Part shown: positions 57,240 through 64,000 of the stretch, piece by piece
How positions within the stretch are numbered: the stretch's first letter is position 1
Layout of the letters: each line of letters begins with the position of its first letter
Origin: a virus
Length of the DNA stretch: 64,000 nt
Virus record (IMG/VR): IMGVR_UViG_3300043418_000072
Location: 62,001-126,000 of that record
Direction: 5' to 3' (one strand)
The notes under the pieces: model-generated
Told to the model about the DNA's origin: nothing
Database searches by the model: none
Seen by the model: the letters and a program-made list of their open reading frames with translations, nothing else
Program-made: the position numbers and the translations under genes

Positions 57240-57242
57240 AAA

Positions 57243-57273
57243 AAAGTCCTGTATGTATATTATACAGGACTTT
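57243..57273 (-). terminator. Terminator overlapping the DnaJ-operon promoter
   Basis: Twelve-base-pair stem AAAGTCCTGTAT/ATACAGGACTTT with a seven-base loop and TTTTTT just before the ATG at 57239. It ends transcripts of the gene at 57291-57488, but its sequence also holds the -10 box and the ribosome site of the downstream operon. Confidence 0.8.
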
Positions 57274-57287
57274 CCATTTGGTGTCAA
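57259..57287 (-). promoter_or_regulatory. Exact consensus promoter of the DnaJ-ClpA operon
   Basis: On the - strand TTGACA, 17 bases, TATAAT (also preceded by TG, an extended -10). Transcription should start near 57252, inside the terminator hairpin, leaving a leader of about 13 bases with AGGA. Confidence 0.88.
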
Positions 57288-57290
57288 GTG

Positions 57291-57488
57291 TTACTTAGTT
57301 GGTACTTTTTCGCCTTCGACCTTCTTGTGGACCTTAATAGTCTTACAAGATTGCTTTGTGCTACCATCTTTGTTCTTAACCACTTTGCCTGCTTTGTCTT
57401 TTACTTCAGTGCAGACTTCTTTCTTTTCGCCACCAGCATGTGCGGTTAATGCACACACTGCGATTACGATTGCTAATAGATCTTTCAT
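57291..57488 (-). CDS. Small secreted protein
   Basis: 65 residues. A signal peptide (MKDLLAIVIAVCALTAHAGG) is followed by a Lys-rich mature part with two Cys (VCTEVKDKAGK and KQSCKTIK). Periplasmic, about 45 residues after cleavage. A lysis accessory or envelope protein is possible. Upstream of the DnaJ terminator. Confidence 0.7.
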   Translation of the reverse strand: MKDLLAIVIAVCALTAHAGGEKKEVCTEVKDKAGKVVKNKDGSTKQSCKTIKVHKKVEGEKVPTK

Positions 57489-57497
57489 ATTATTTCC

Positions 57498-57995
57498 TTA
57501 TAGTAATGGTTGTTCAGCTTCTGGGACAATCTTCTTGCCACTTGCTGTTGTTGCTACCACAGTCGGTGCAGCAAAGGTTGGAGTAAACGCTGCTGGTGCA
57601 GGAGTTGCAGTTGGTGCCACTGCTGGAGTCGCTGTAGATAATGTTGGGCTAGGCAAACCTGCTGCATCGGGTACTGCTGATTGTCCAGCTAACTTCTCTT
57701 GTGTACGACCATATGCACTTACGCCTAATACTGCACACATACTCACATGGAACAAGCCACCGCCTTGTAGTGTAATTGGTACCCATTGACGGAATGCATC
57801 ATTGGCCGCTTGTGTTTCCCAAAACTGCACAACGGTGAACATAATTGGGAAGATGGCAAAGTCGCATAAACAGCATGCCATGTACATAAAGGCCGCACAT
57901 GGACGCCAGTATTTCTGCATCCATTCGCCTTTGCCTACTACTTCTGTTTCGACTACTTCTACTTCTACTTCTGGTTTAGTTGATTTCTTAAACAT
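57498..57995 (-). CDS. Holin (3TMs type)-like membrane protein
   Basis: 165 residues. An acidic N-terminus, then WRPCAAFMYMACCLCDFAIFPIMFTVVQF and ITLQGGGLFHVSMCAVLGVSAYGRTQEK, giving the hairpin typical of phage holins in which the last segment ends in AYGRTQEKLAG. A Thr/Pro/Ala-rich C-terminal tail follows. It is expected to permeabilise the inner membrane for the GH19 endolysin encoded at 59734-60360. Confidence 0.75.
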   Translation of the reverse strand: MFKKSTKPEVEVEVVETEVVGKGEWMQKYWRPCAAFMYMACCLCDFAIFPIMFTVVQFWETQAANDAFRQWVPITLQGGGLFHVSMCAVLGVSAYGRTQEKLAGQSAVPDAAGLPSPTLSTATPAVAPTATPAPAAFTPTFAAPTVVATTASGKKIVPEAEQPLL

Positions 57996-58005
57996 TGTTT
58001 ACTCC

Positions 58006-58551
58006 TTAGAACCAAAGCCAAATGCCTTGACTTAGTAAAACAATGCCAATAACAGCAACCACTTCACTAAACTTATACATCTTATTGTTAACTGACAAGA
58101 TACTTGCACTCAACAACACAATAGCCAATTGGAACGCCATGCTAGCAAACGTTAACCATGGGCTGTGCTTACTTGCTTGGTCGCGGGCAGCTTCGTATGC
58201 TTGCGCTTTTGCTAGCAATTCTTTTTTACCTTCGCCCTTGACTGGATCGCTTTCGTAACGGTCAATTTTTGCTTGCAATGATTCGGCTTTAGCCTTATCC
58301 CCGCGAGCTAGATAGTCATCACGTTGACCTTCGGCGATAGTTTGCTTGATACTCTTAGACTGGAAGAAAGCGTATGTGTCAGTTGCCTTTAACATATTCT
58401 TCAATGCTGCGCCACTGTGTATGTTTGCAAAGTATGTAGTTACCGCCATGAACAATGCCATGATAACAATCACCAAGCCTGCTTTGTCTTTAATTTGTGC
58501 TTCACGCTCCGAGCGTGATAGGGGTTTTGCTTCCTTGATTTCTTCTGCCAT
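58006..58551 (-). CDS. DUF4337-like membrane protein
   Basis: 181 residues. One membrane helix at about 25-45 (GLVIVIMALFMAVTTYFANIH), a charged helical middle (QTIAEGQRDDYLARGDKAKAESLQAKIDRYES), and two further segments at the C-terminus. The layout is that of DUF4337. It lies in the lysis cluster and may be envelope-related. Function unknown. Confidence 0.75.
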   Translation of the reverse strand: MAEEIKEAKPLSRSEREAQIKDKAGLVIVIMALFMAVTTYFANIHSGAALKNMLKATDTYAFFQSKSIKQTIAEGQRDDYLARGDKAKAESLQAKIDRYESDPVKGEGKKELLAKAQAYEAARDQASKHSPWLTFASMAFQLAIVLLSASILSVNNKMYKFSEVVAVIGIVLLSQGIWLWF

Positions 58552-58571
58552 CTTTGATCTCCTTTATAGTT

Positions 58572-58628
58572 TTAGTTCTTTGGATGCTTGTGTCCACAAT
58601 GTGGACATTCTTCTTTACGGTCGCTCAT
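58572..58628 (-). CDS. 18-residue zinc-ribbon-like peptide
   Basis: MSDRKEECPHCGHKHPKN, a CxxC plus HxH pattern. Its ATG overlaps the upstream stop as ATGA and GAGGGAG lies 7 bases before. Its short length makes confirmation necessary. Confidence 0.55.
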   Translation of the reverse strand: MSDRKEECPHCGHKHPKN

Positions 58629-58894
58629 TTAGATACTCCCTCAAAAATTTGTTTTTGTACTCGATACCATTCCTGCCAGGTATCAACCTTTACTGCACAC
58701 TCGTAGTAGGTGCTGTAATTCTGCGTCACCGTCGCAGTCAACTCACTCAACTTCACCCCGTTCTCTACTGTCGTCAGCTGTGGACATGACTCCATAGCGG
58801 CTTTGCCCGGTTCGTCGGGGAACTTAGCCACAACCGGTGCAGTTGTGCTACATCCTGATAATAATAGTGCAAACGCGATTAACGTATATTTCAT
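58625..58894 (-). CDS. Lipoprotein, probable outer-membrane spanin (Rz1-like)
   Basis: 89 residues from the ATG at 58894. Lipobox LLLSGC gives a lipidated Cys after about 15 residues. The mature part has Pro and Cys residues and no membrane helix. With the i-spanin-like protein at 59271-59732 it would span the envelope and fuse membranes at the end of lysis. Confidence 0.65.
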   Translation of the reverse strand: MKYTLIAFALLLSGCSTTAPVVAKFPDEPGKAAMESCPQLTTVENGVKLSELTATVTQNYSTYYECAVKVDTWQEWYRVQKQIFEGVSK

Positions 58895-59274
58895 TAGCAA
58901 TTCCATTTACGCAAAGCCAGTGCCTTGCGAGTTGGCTTACCGTTTTCGTCCTTCATTGGGCCTTCCATGCCACTCATTCGAGCACAGAAACTCTTACGGC
59001 GCTTGGCATCTTTGCTGTCCGGCTTTAGTTCACTAGGCTTTTTAGTGACTGCGGTTTGTAGTTTGCTGCCTGGATGCTCTCTACGATAGCTGTCAACACC
59101 CTTTTGATTTAGGCCGCCATTTTTATTCTTACCTGACTTCTTTTGCCAAGCTGCGGTTTCGTCAACGGCACTTTCTTCTGCCTTTTCACAACTACCCGGA
59201 GAATACTCCTTTGTACCAGGAACACGCTTATAACCGTCCCAACATGCTTCTGTAATAATTTCGTTAATTTTCAT
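58894..59274 (-). CDS. DUF6321-like basic protein with CTS-like start
   Basis: 126 residues. N-terminus MKINEIITEAC is almost identical to the start of the gene at 726 (MRINEIITEAT). The middle is Lys/Gly-rich (AAWQKKSGKNKNGGLNQKG) and the end RKSFCARMSGMEGPM and ALALRKWNC follows DUF6321. The start suggests head targeting, yet it lies between spanin-like genes; both ends overlap. Confidence 0.7.
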   Translation of the reverse strand: MKINEIITEACWDGYKRVPGTKEYSPGSCEKAEESAVDETAAWQKKSGKNKNGGLNQKGVDSYRREHPGSKLQTAVTKKPSELKPDSKDAKRRKSFCARMSGMEGPMKDENGKPTRKALALRKWNC

Positions 59275-59732
59275 TTAATGGCCTCGTTCTTTGCTGCGGC
59301 GTTGTGTGCTTTAACTACCGGCTCGGGGATCTTGCAGGTAGCATCATATTTGGTAACTTCACGAGTGATGTATTGTTTAACCACTACAGCCTTCTCACGA
59401 ATTACTCGAACTTTTTCCTTACTCTTCTTTGCTAGCTTATCATTGGCAGTTTTAGCTTCAGCTTCTGCTGCTGCTACTTTAACTTCCATTTCAGCAACCC
59501 GGGCACGCCATTGCGTTTCCGCTGCATACCCACCTTCGAAGTAAACACCTGCAGCCAAGGTAATTGCACTAACAAGCTGTGCTATATTAACGTAACTAGA
59601 CAACATTGGCAGAGACATAAGAATCCTGTTAACAACAAAGAAACTTAGGAATGTACCGATGATACCCGCAATTAAGATAGCGTGAACTACAAATTGCAGG
59701 AAGCTGTCGGGTAGGAAATGTAGCAACCACAT
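59271..59732 (-). CDS. Probable inner-membrane spanin (Rz-like)
   Basis: 153 residues. Two N-terminal membrane segments (VVHAILIAGIIGTFLSFFVV and NIAQLVSAITLAAGVYF) then a long coiled coil (residues about 75-130, rich in Ala/Glu/Lys) and a C-terminal Cys in DATCKIPEP. A single helix is more usual for Rz, so the first segment is odd. Lies one base from the endolysin. Confidence 0.65.
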   Translation of the reverse strand: MWLLHFLPDSFLQFVVHAILIAGIIGTFLSFFVVNRILMSLPMLSSYVNIAQLVSAITLAAGVYFEGGYAAETQWRARVAEMEVKVAAAEAEAKTANDKLAKKSKEKVRVIREKAVVVKQYITREVTKYDATCKIPEPVVKAHNAAAKNEAIK

Positions 59733-59733
59733 A

Positions 59734-60360
59734 TCAAGCGCCTAGTACGTGCAATGCGTGTTGGTAATGCTTAATGCGATCCTCAAGTCCAATGGTACCG
59801 CCATTAATGCGTTTAGTCAACATTAGAATGTCGCCTTTATCAGCAAATTGGTTCAAGTTGTTAGATTCCCAGAACCAAGCTGCACTTTGTACACAACCCT
59901 CAAATGTAGTTAAATGCTCGCTAGCTTCTTCTACATCAATTTCAAGACTTTGTGCATAGCGGGTGTAATTGTCTTTACCAGTTAGCTGGATTAAGCCACG
60001 CCCGCAATAGCGATATCCGTCACCCGATTCTTCTGGGCCGTTGCCCATACGGTTGGCGTAAATTCTGTTAGCAATCGCAGCTTGCTTATCTGGCATAGCG
60101 CAATAGCGAGTAGCAGTTTCGAGGTCAAAGTACTTCTTAAACAATGTCACTAGGGTAGCAGGACGATAGTTTAAGTTTTCTTTAATAGCAGTAAATCCGC
60201 CGCTTTCGTGGGCGCATTGTGCAAGGAACGCTGCAAGGCGTTGGGGTGTGTCAATATCGTAGTCCGGAAGGATTTCGCACAAGGCTTCGTGCCAATGCTC
60301 TACGTGTTTGTTACCGGGGATGATTTGTTTTAATTGGTCGAGCGACAGGTTTAAACTCAT
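59734..60360 (-). CDS. GH19-type endolysin
   Basis: 208 residues. A chitinase-19 fold: catalytic Glu in AHESGGFTAIKENLNYR (E52, with E61 near), and the signature GDGYRYCGRGLIQLTGKDNY, then INGGTIGLEDRI near the end. It cleaves peptidoglycan sugar bonds. No signal sequence, so release depends on the holin at 57498-57995. A CTAAATA box is 24 bases upstream. Confidence 0.92.
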   Translation of the reverse strand: MSLNLSLDQLKQIIPGNKHVEHWHEALCEILPDYDIDTPQRLAAFLAQCAHESGGFTAIKENLNYRPATLVTLFKKYFDLETATRYCAMPDKQAAIANRIYANRMGNGPEESGDGYRYCGRGLIQLTGKDNYTRYAQSLEIDVEEASEHLTTFEGCVQSAAWFWESNNLNQFADKGDILMLTKRINGGTIGLEDRIKHYQHALHVLGA

Positions 60361-60366
60361 TGAAAA

Positions 60367-60402
60367 GCTCCTAAATAGCTACAGTATTTAGCTAGTAGGA
60401 GC
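60367..60402. terminator. Hairpin between the 186-residue gene and the endolysin
   Basis: Arms GCTCCTA/TAGGAGC outside and TAGCTA/TAGCTA inside. It lies 10 bases after the stop of the gene at 60412 and holds the late-type box of the endolysin. It may be both a terminator and a regulatory site. Confidence 0.55.
60385..60391 (-). promoter_or_regulatory. Late-type box CTAAATA before the endolysin
   Basis: CTAAATA on the - strand, 24 bases before the ATG at 60360; it lies in the loop of the hairpin 60367-60402. Confidence 0.55.
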
Positions 60403-60411
60403 CAAAATGGA

Positions 60412-60972
60412 TTAGCGGATTCCTGCTGCGATTCTTAGAGATTCAGTGAAATCGTTCTTAGGAGCTTTAGTAGTTACTTCTACTCCTGCTGCTGCTTTCA
60501 TTTTATCAATGTCTTCTTTGCCGTATCGCTCATTGTATGATTTAGCAGATAACGGAACTAGGTCAGCGATGCTATTAACAGTTGCTTCGTGATCGGTTTC
60601 GTCTGAGCGGTAACGTACACGCCAATCTTCGATGCTCTGCTCTGTCAAGTTCATCATGTCTTGTAACAGTTTGTGTACATTCTTTGGGAGATCGTAATCG
60701 CGTTCTAATTCGACAAACACCAGGTATGCGCCGTCATCTAATTCGCCGCTACTAACATCAGCATCGATTACCCACTCGTACCCTTTTTCGCAAAAACTAA
60801 CTAGGTCTTCTGCTGGTTCTTTTGTGGCAAGTTTAAAACTTAGTACTGCAACATCTTCGTCGCGCCCTAGCTTGCTCTTGTATTCATCAATATGCAACTC
60901 AGGGTGGATAAGGCGCTTTAAGTCGCCGTACTCTAGCCCTTCTTTAAGCTGCTGGTGCTGGTGCTGGTTCAT
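60412..60972 (-). CDS. Unknown acidic protein, possibly virion-associated
   Basis: 186 residues, acidic, with AVLSFKLATKEPAEDLVSF and SGELDDGAYLVFVELERD in a beta-helix alternation. The C-terminal DFTESLRIAAGIR tail resembles the ends of cleaved phage core proteins. Overlaps the upstream gene by 29 bases. Function unknown. Confidence 0.6.
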   Translation of the reverse strand: MNQHQHQQLKEGLEYGDLKRLIHPELHIDEYKSKLGRDEDVAVLSFKLATKEPAEDLVSFCEKGYEWVIDADVSSGELDDGAYLVFVELERDYDLPKNVHKLLQDMMNLTEQSIEDWRVRYRSDETDHEATVNSIADLVPLSAKSYNERYGKEDIDKMKAAAGVEVTTKAPKNDFTESLRIAAGIR

Positions 60973-61510
60973 TACCTGGTCCTTGTTGTGGATTTACTTG
61001 TTCTGCGTTGCCGGTCTTGTACATCTTATCGTCTTGACCAGTTTCATATGCTTGCTCAATGTCTTCCATATCGATACTACCAGACTCAAGTTCCAAGCTA
61101 CCTTGGTGGATTTCTTGCATAAGCGTCTTAGGCATTACAATCTTAACTAACCAAACCGGGCTCTCGCCTTTCTTAGGCACCTTCGTTCCGGGCTTAAAGT
61201 CGTTGGGGTTTTTAACTTTAATCGGATATTCTAGAGTGTCTCGCTTGTAATAGACTTCGCAGTTATATTCTACTAGGCGCTCTGCTGCACGTGGGTCGGG
61301 CATAAATTTGTGCGGCCACATAAACGTGCAAGTAACAAAGTACTTCTCGTAGATTGGGCCTTCTACTAACTCCCCGTTCTTCCAGTTTTTAAACGCATAC
61401 AAGTCTAACTCGTCAATTACACGTTCAAAGTCCATAAGGGTAGCTAATGCACTGTCTGTCATAGTCAGTGTTTTTGTATTGTTAATTACATCTTTAATGC
61501 TCTGAGCCAT
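60944..61510 (-). CDS. Unknown protein, T4-like phage type
   Basis: 188 residues. An N-terminal helix (KDVINNTKTLTMTDSALATLMDFERV), a beta-rich middle (YFVTCTFMWPHKFMPDP, VYYKRDTLEYPIKVKN), and a Pro/Ala-rich end. It has a CTAAATA box 21 bases upstream and is probably a late gene. Function unknown. Confidence 0.6.
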   Translation of the reverse strand: MAQSIKDVINNTKTLTMTDSALATLMDFERVIDELDLYAFKNWKNGELVEGPIYEKYFVTCTFMWPHKFMPDPRAAERLVEYNCEVYYKRDTLEYPIKVKNPNDFKPGTKVPKKGESPVWLVKIVMPKTLMQEIHQGSLELESGSIDMEDIEQAYETGQDDKMYKTGNAEQVNPQQGPGNEPAPAPAA

Positions 61511-61514
61511 TGTT

Positions 61515-62150
61515 TTATTCCGCTTTTGTATTATTTAGCCCGCTTGCTGTTCTAACTACAAGGTCTAATGGCTGATCCCCTACTGCGGAAAAATACTTAG
61601 CATTGGGATCTTGTGACAATATTTCATCTAGCTTAACTGGATCGACATGCACCGGAAACTCTAGCTGTTTAGCAATACTCTTAATATAATTTGCTTTATA
61701 CAAATACAATAACTCAGTGCTTAGGTATACTGGATTGTGTCCCATTAAATATGGAATAGCTTTTTCAAAGTGCGGTAAAGTAATCTGTCCGCGCAATCTA
61801 GTCTGCTGATGCTCTAAGATGTTTTTGTCTCTACCAATTATTGCAAATTTTAAGTTATACCCTATGTCTTTTGCTGCGTTAACAAAACCTTTATAATCCG
61901 GGATTGATACGCTTCCTTTATACATATAGGGGCAGCTTATGCTAGTAAACGCAAACTTATCAAACTGTATGTCTTTAAGTGAGAGAGGCCGACGCCAAGC
62001 TTCGGCAAATGGTTCTTGATCGTGTGGCGCCCAGTAATTATTTGTTAGATAGTCCCACCCAAACACATTTGCATTGGCTGCAAATATTTTTGAAAATAAA
62101 TGATTCCCGGACCCCTGGGGGCCGGTTATCACCAATAAGGTTTTTGACAT
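61515..62150 (-). CDS. P-loop kinase/sulfotransferase-like protein
   Basis: 211 residues. An N-terminal loop GPQGSGNHLFSKIF at about 10-23 is a P-loop of the kinase/sulfotransferase kind, and FAIIGRDKNILEHQQTRLRG is like the 3'-phosphate-binding strand and helix. The acceptor is unknown. It shares a base with the Bug-type gene upstream. Confidence 0.65.
   Translation of the reverse strand: MSKTLLVITGPQGSGNHLFSKIFAANANVFGWDYLTNNYWAPHDQEPFAEAWRRPLSLKDIQFDKFAFTSISCPYMYKGSVSIPDYKGFVNAAKDIGYNLKFAIIGRDKNILEHQQTRLRGQITLPHFEKAIPYLMGHNPVYLSTELLYLYKANYIKSIAKQLEFPVHVDPVKLDEILSQDPNAKYFSAVGDQPLDLVVRTASGLNNTKAE
61532..61538 (-). promoter_or_regulatory. Late-type box CTAAATA before gene 60944-61510
   Basis: CTAAATA on the - strand, 21 bases before the ATG at 61510; it lies inside the end of the neighbouring gene. 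Confidence 0.5.
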
Positions 62151-63109
62151 CAGTCTAGTAAGTTAATTTGTTGACTTAACGGAATGAACACGCTGCGCAA
62201 CTGCTCAATGTGTCGATTAAACCCCGAAGGAGTAAGTTCACGCTCGTCAATGAATATTAGATTGGTATCGTAATACTGCTTGATCTCTGCGCTACGCAAT
62301 GCAGGGATGAAATTTTTAGCATACCAGTCCACAATCTCTTTAGGGGTGTTTGGCGGCAATGCAAGTGCCCATGCTGCAAATACGTTAATGTAGCTGCCGC
62401 CCACTCGAATAGGTTCTGCTGCGGGCAAATTAGCAAGGCGCTTTTCACCAGTGATGCCAATTACTTTAACGTGCCCGCTTTGTACTAGTGGCAGCGCAAT
62501 AGCAATGGGCATGATTCCAAACTCAATTCCTGCATCGCTAGCCACGGCTGTAACTGCCTGCAACGGGCCAGGGAACTGTGTAAACTTAACTTGAGTTTTG
62601 TTTCCACCAGCTTTCATCATAAAGAACTCGTATGCCATTCTGTGAGCTCCTCCACCAATTGCAAAAGTAATTGGCTTGTCTGTTTCTTTAACTAACTTAG
62701 CAAGTTCTGCAGGAGTAGTAATCTTGCTCTTGGGATTGGCAACGATCGCCAACGGACTCTTGCCCATACCAAATGCAGTTGTAAAACTGTTGTATTGGAA
62801 CTGCTTAATGTCCTTTTGCCAAATGTCATTTGTTACGTAGGTACTCATGTAACTGGGGATAGCAATAGTGTGGCCATCAGGTTTGGCGTTATATAGCAAG
62901 TTCATTGATACTACGCTGTCTGCGCCGGGCTTGAGGTCAATTACAAACACAGCAGGATTGGTTTTGTTAACCACTGCACTAATGGCGCGAAATCCAACTT
63001 CGTTGCCTGAGCCGGGTTGGTTACCAATTAAGACTGTAATGGGTTTAGTGGGTTCCCATGCAAACGCTAGCACAGGGATTAGTAGTAAGGTGATTAAAAA
63101 CTTTTTCAT
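62150..63109 (-). CDS. Bug/TctC-family periplasmic solute-binding protein
   Basis: 319 residues. A signal peptide (MKKFLITLLLIPVLAFAW) is followed by the family signature KPITVLIGNQPGSGNEVGFRA, then IDLKPGADSVVSMNLL, FAIGGGAHRMAYEFF and LPAAEPI. Bug/TctC proteins bind carboxylates and related small molecules and feed tripartite transporters; they are massively expanded in Burkholderiales. No transporter subunits are encoded here. It overlaps both neighbours by one to four bases, so it is a phage-organised gene. Confidence 0.92.
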   Translation of the reverse strand: MKKFLITLLLIPVLAFAWEPTKPITVLIGNQPGSGNEVGFRAISAVVNKTNPAVFVIDLKPGADSVVSMNLLYNAKPDGHTIAIPSYMSTYVTNDIWQKDIKQFQYNSFTTAFGMGKSPLAIVANPKSKITTPAELAKLVKETDKPITFAIGGGAHRMAYEFFMMKAGGNKTQVKFTQFPGPLQAVTAVASDAGIEFGIMPIAIALPLVQSGHVKVIGITGEKRLANLPAAEPIRVGGSYINVFAAWALALPPNTPKEIVDWYAKNFIPALRSAEIKQYYDTNLIFIDERELTPSGFNRHIEQLRSVFIPLSQQINLLD

Positions 63110-63792
63110 ATTGTTCTCCGATTTAAATTAGTTTTAGATAGCAACCGGACTGGGTGCAAGTTAATCCAGTTATCTATGTGAGTTTGTTGAGGTTCGTTAA
63201 TTGAAAGGTCAAAATTGTTAAGTAATGCAGTACCAGGATCGTTAACTAGGTCTTTTAAAGAAACTTTAACATCAGCTTGGTCCATTGCCTGCTGCACCCC
63301 TTTTGTATAAATCTCACCGTCGATTACTTCTGCATTTCGTATAGCAAGTTTTGTACGCCTAATAGCTTCAGTTGTAGTTACAATTTCGTCTTTATACCAT
63401 TTTTTATAATATGCAAATGCTTTCTTATACCATGCCAATCTAAGCTCAGTGCGTAAGTCAGTATAGAGAAAAACTTTCTTCCCTGGTAAAGATTCCCACT
63501 GTTCAATATGATTGCAAGTGAAATATATTTTGTGTTTCCCAAGGTCCATTGTTTGAGTAACAGAATTTATAGGCCACGATTCAGTATTCTTCCATTCCGT
63601 CCCAACGGTCCACTGATTCTTGTATACTACTTTTTTAAAAAATAAAAACCATGACCGGTAAGAGTTGAGGGTGATATTTTCATGATGGAAATGGCATGTA
63701 TAGTTGCCACTTAACAATAACAAGTGCAAGAATAAAAAGCCGCCACTGCCACCGTAGTAGAATATATTTAGATCGCTAGAGTCTTTGCTCAT
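63106..63792 (-). CDS. Sulfotransferase/P-loop-like protein
   Basis: 228 residues with an N-terminal Gly-rich loop (FYYGGSGGFLFLHLLLLSG) and a mid-chain KVFLYTDLRTELRLAWYKKAF, giving the strand-loop-helix layout of sulfotransferase-like P-loop proteins. Together with 61515-62150 and 37537-38163 this makes three such proteins. It has a four-base overlap with the Bug gene. Confidence 0.55.
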   Translation of the reverse strand: MSKDSSDLNIFYYGGSGGFLFLHLLLLSGNYTCHFHHENITLNSYRSWFLFFKKVVYKNQWTVGTEWKNTESWPINSVTQTMDLGKHKIYFTCNHIEQWESLPGKKVFLYTDLRTELRLAWYKKAFAYYKKWYKDEIVTTTEAIRRTKLAIRNAEVIDGEIYTKGVQQAMDQADVKVSLKDLVNDPGTALLNNFDLSINEPQQTHIDNWINLHPVRLLSKTNLNRRTI

Positions 63793-64000
63793 TTAATAAT
63801 TGTGACTAGTATATCACTATGCTGTTTAGTTAATCGCACGTCGTGACCAAAGTTATTTTTAATCCATGCATCAGTGAAGTGGTTCCAGGTTGCATCGTGT
63901 TGGTATGCAAACTCCAGTATCCTTTTGTTCTGTACGCTGATCTCATGTAACATAGTTGGACTGTCTTGGTACCAACTGTAGTCAGGGTACTCAATATCAA
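63789..64000 (-). CDS. Unknown protein, 5' part beyond the window
   Basis: The last 69 residues of a gene cut by the right edge. It ends in LTKQHSDILVTIIK and overlaps the next gene as ATGA. The visible part contains SWYQDSPTMLHEISVQNKRILE and is helical with several aromatics. Function unknown. Confidence 0.65.
   Translation of the reverse strand, partial: DIEYPDYSWYQDSPTMLHEISVQNKRILEFAYQHDATWNHFTDAWIKNNFGHDVRLTKQHSDILVTIIK

Overview
The window is a densely packed piece of a tailed dsDNA phage genome, most likely a T4-like myovirus. It encodes a family B DNA polymerase of gp43 size, a gp45-type sliding clamp, an RNase H/FEN-type exonuclease, thymidylate synthase, dihydrofolate reductase and a DsbA-like protein. 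There is also a head-associated set of proteins with T4-style N-terminal targeting signals. Only the first two genes are on the + strand; everything from about 1.56 kb to the right edge is on the - strand, with mostly overlapping or abutting ORFs and no gap over about 200 bases. The phage carries a Bug/TctC-type solute-binding protein, a family expanded in Burkholderiales, and many exact sigma70-type promoters. A freshwater betaproteobacterial (Burkholderiales) host is therefore my inference. I saw no tRNA, integrase, IS element, CRISPR array or structural tail module.

Layout. 0-3.6 kb: glycan and acetyltransferase-like genes, a DegT aminotransferase and a nucleotide-sugar epimerase. 3.6-5 kb: thyA and DHFR. 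5-9 kb: small unknowns, a Bax-inhibitor-1/YccA membrane protein and a VWA/metallopeptidase protein. 9-13.6 kb: a MoxR ATPase, a fragmentary relative of its C-terminus, a GIY-YIG-like protein and a ParB-like protein, many with their own promoter and hairpin. 13.6-18.2 kb: small unknowns and the RNase H-type exonuclease. 18.2-21.9 kb: sugar methyltransferase, SGNH hydrolase, small proteins and a histone H1-like tail protein. 21.9-37.6 kb: QueE, MazG-like, QueD, FolE, a second T-fold protein and the DNA transglycosylase DpdA, interleaved with two Rieske oxygenases, three tandem PP-loop ATPases, GalE, a short DegT protein and a glycosyltransferase. 37.5-43.4 kb: sulfotransferase-like protein, clamp, methyltransferase, polymerase and DsbA-like protein. 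43.4-53 kb: a structured RNA candidate and a block of large modular, probably head-packaged proteins. These include a zincin-nucleotidyltransferase fusion, an HD (p)ppGpp-hydrolase-like domain in a polyprotein with QGVAEG linkers, and a NadM-like nucleotidyltransferase. 53-57.3 kb: a DnaJ-ClpA operon. 57.3-60.4 kb: holin, spanin-like proteins and a GH19 endolysin. 60.4-64 kb: unknown virion-like proteins, P-loop proteins and the Bug-type binding protein.

How it fits together. FolE, QueD and QueE make 7-carboxy-7-deazaguanine from GTP, and DpdA exchanges it or a derivative for guanine in DNA. No canonical QueC is present, so the final base is open. The Rieske/PP-loop cluster lies inside the same transcription region, between the pathway genes, and is the best candidate here for an undescribed chemical system. 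The 43.5-51.6 kb proteins look like co-packaged effectors processed by a prohead protease. The MoxR-VWA pair is driven by two near-identical promoters. Two promoter classes are visible: TTGACA-N17-TATAAT host-type promoters before independently expressed genes, and CTAAATA/ATAAATA boxes 19-33 bases before several late or virion-type genes.
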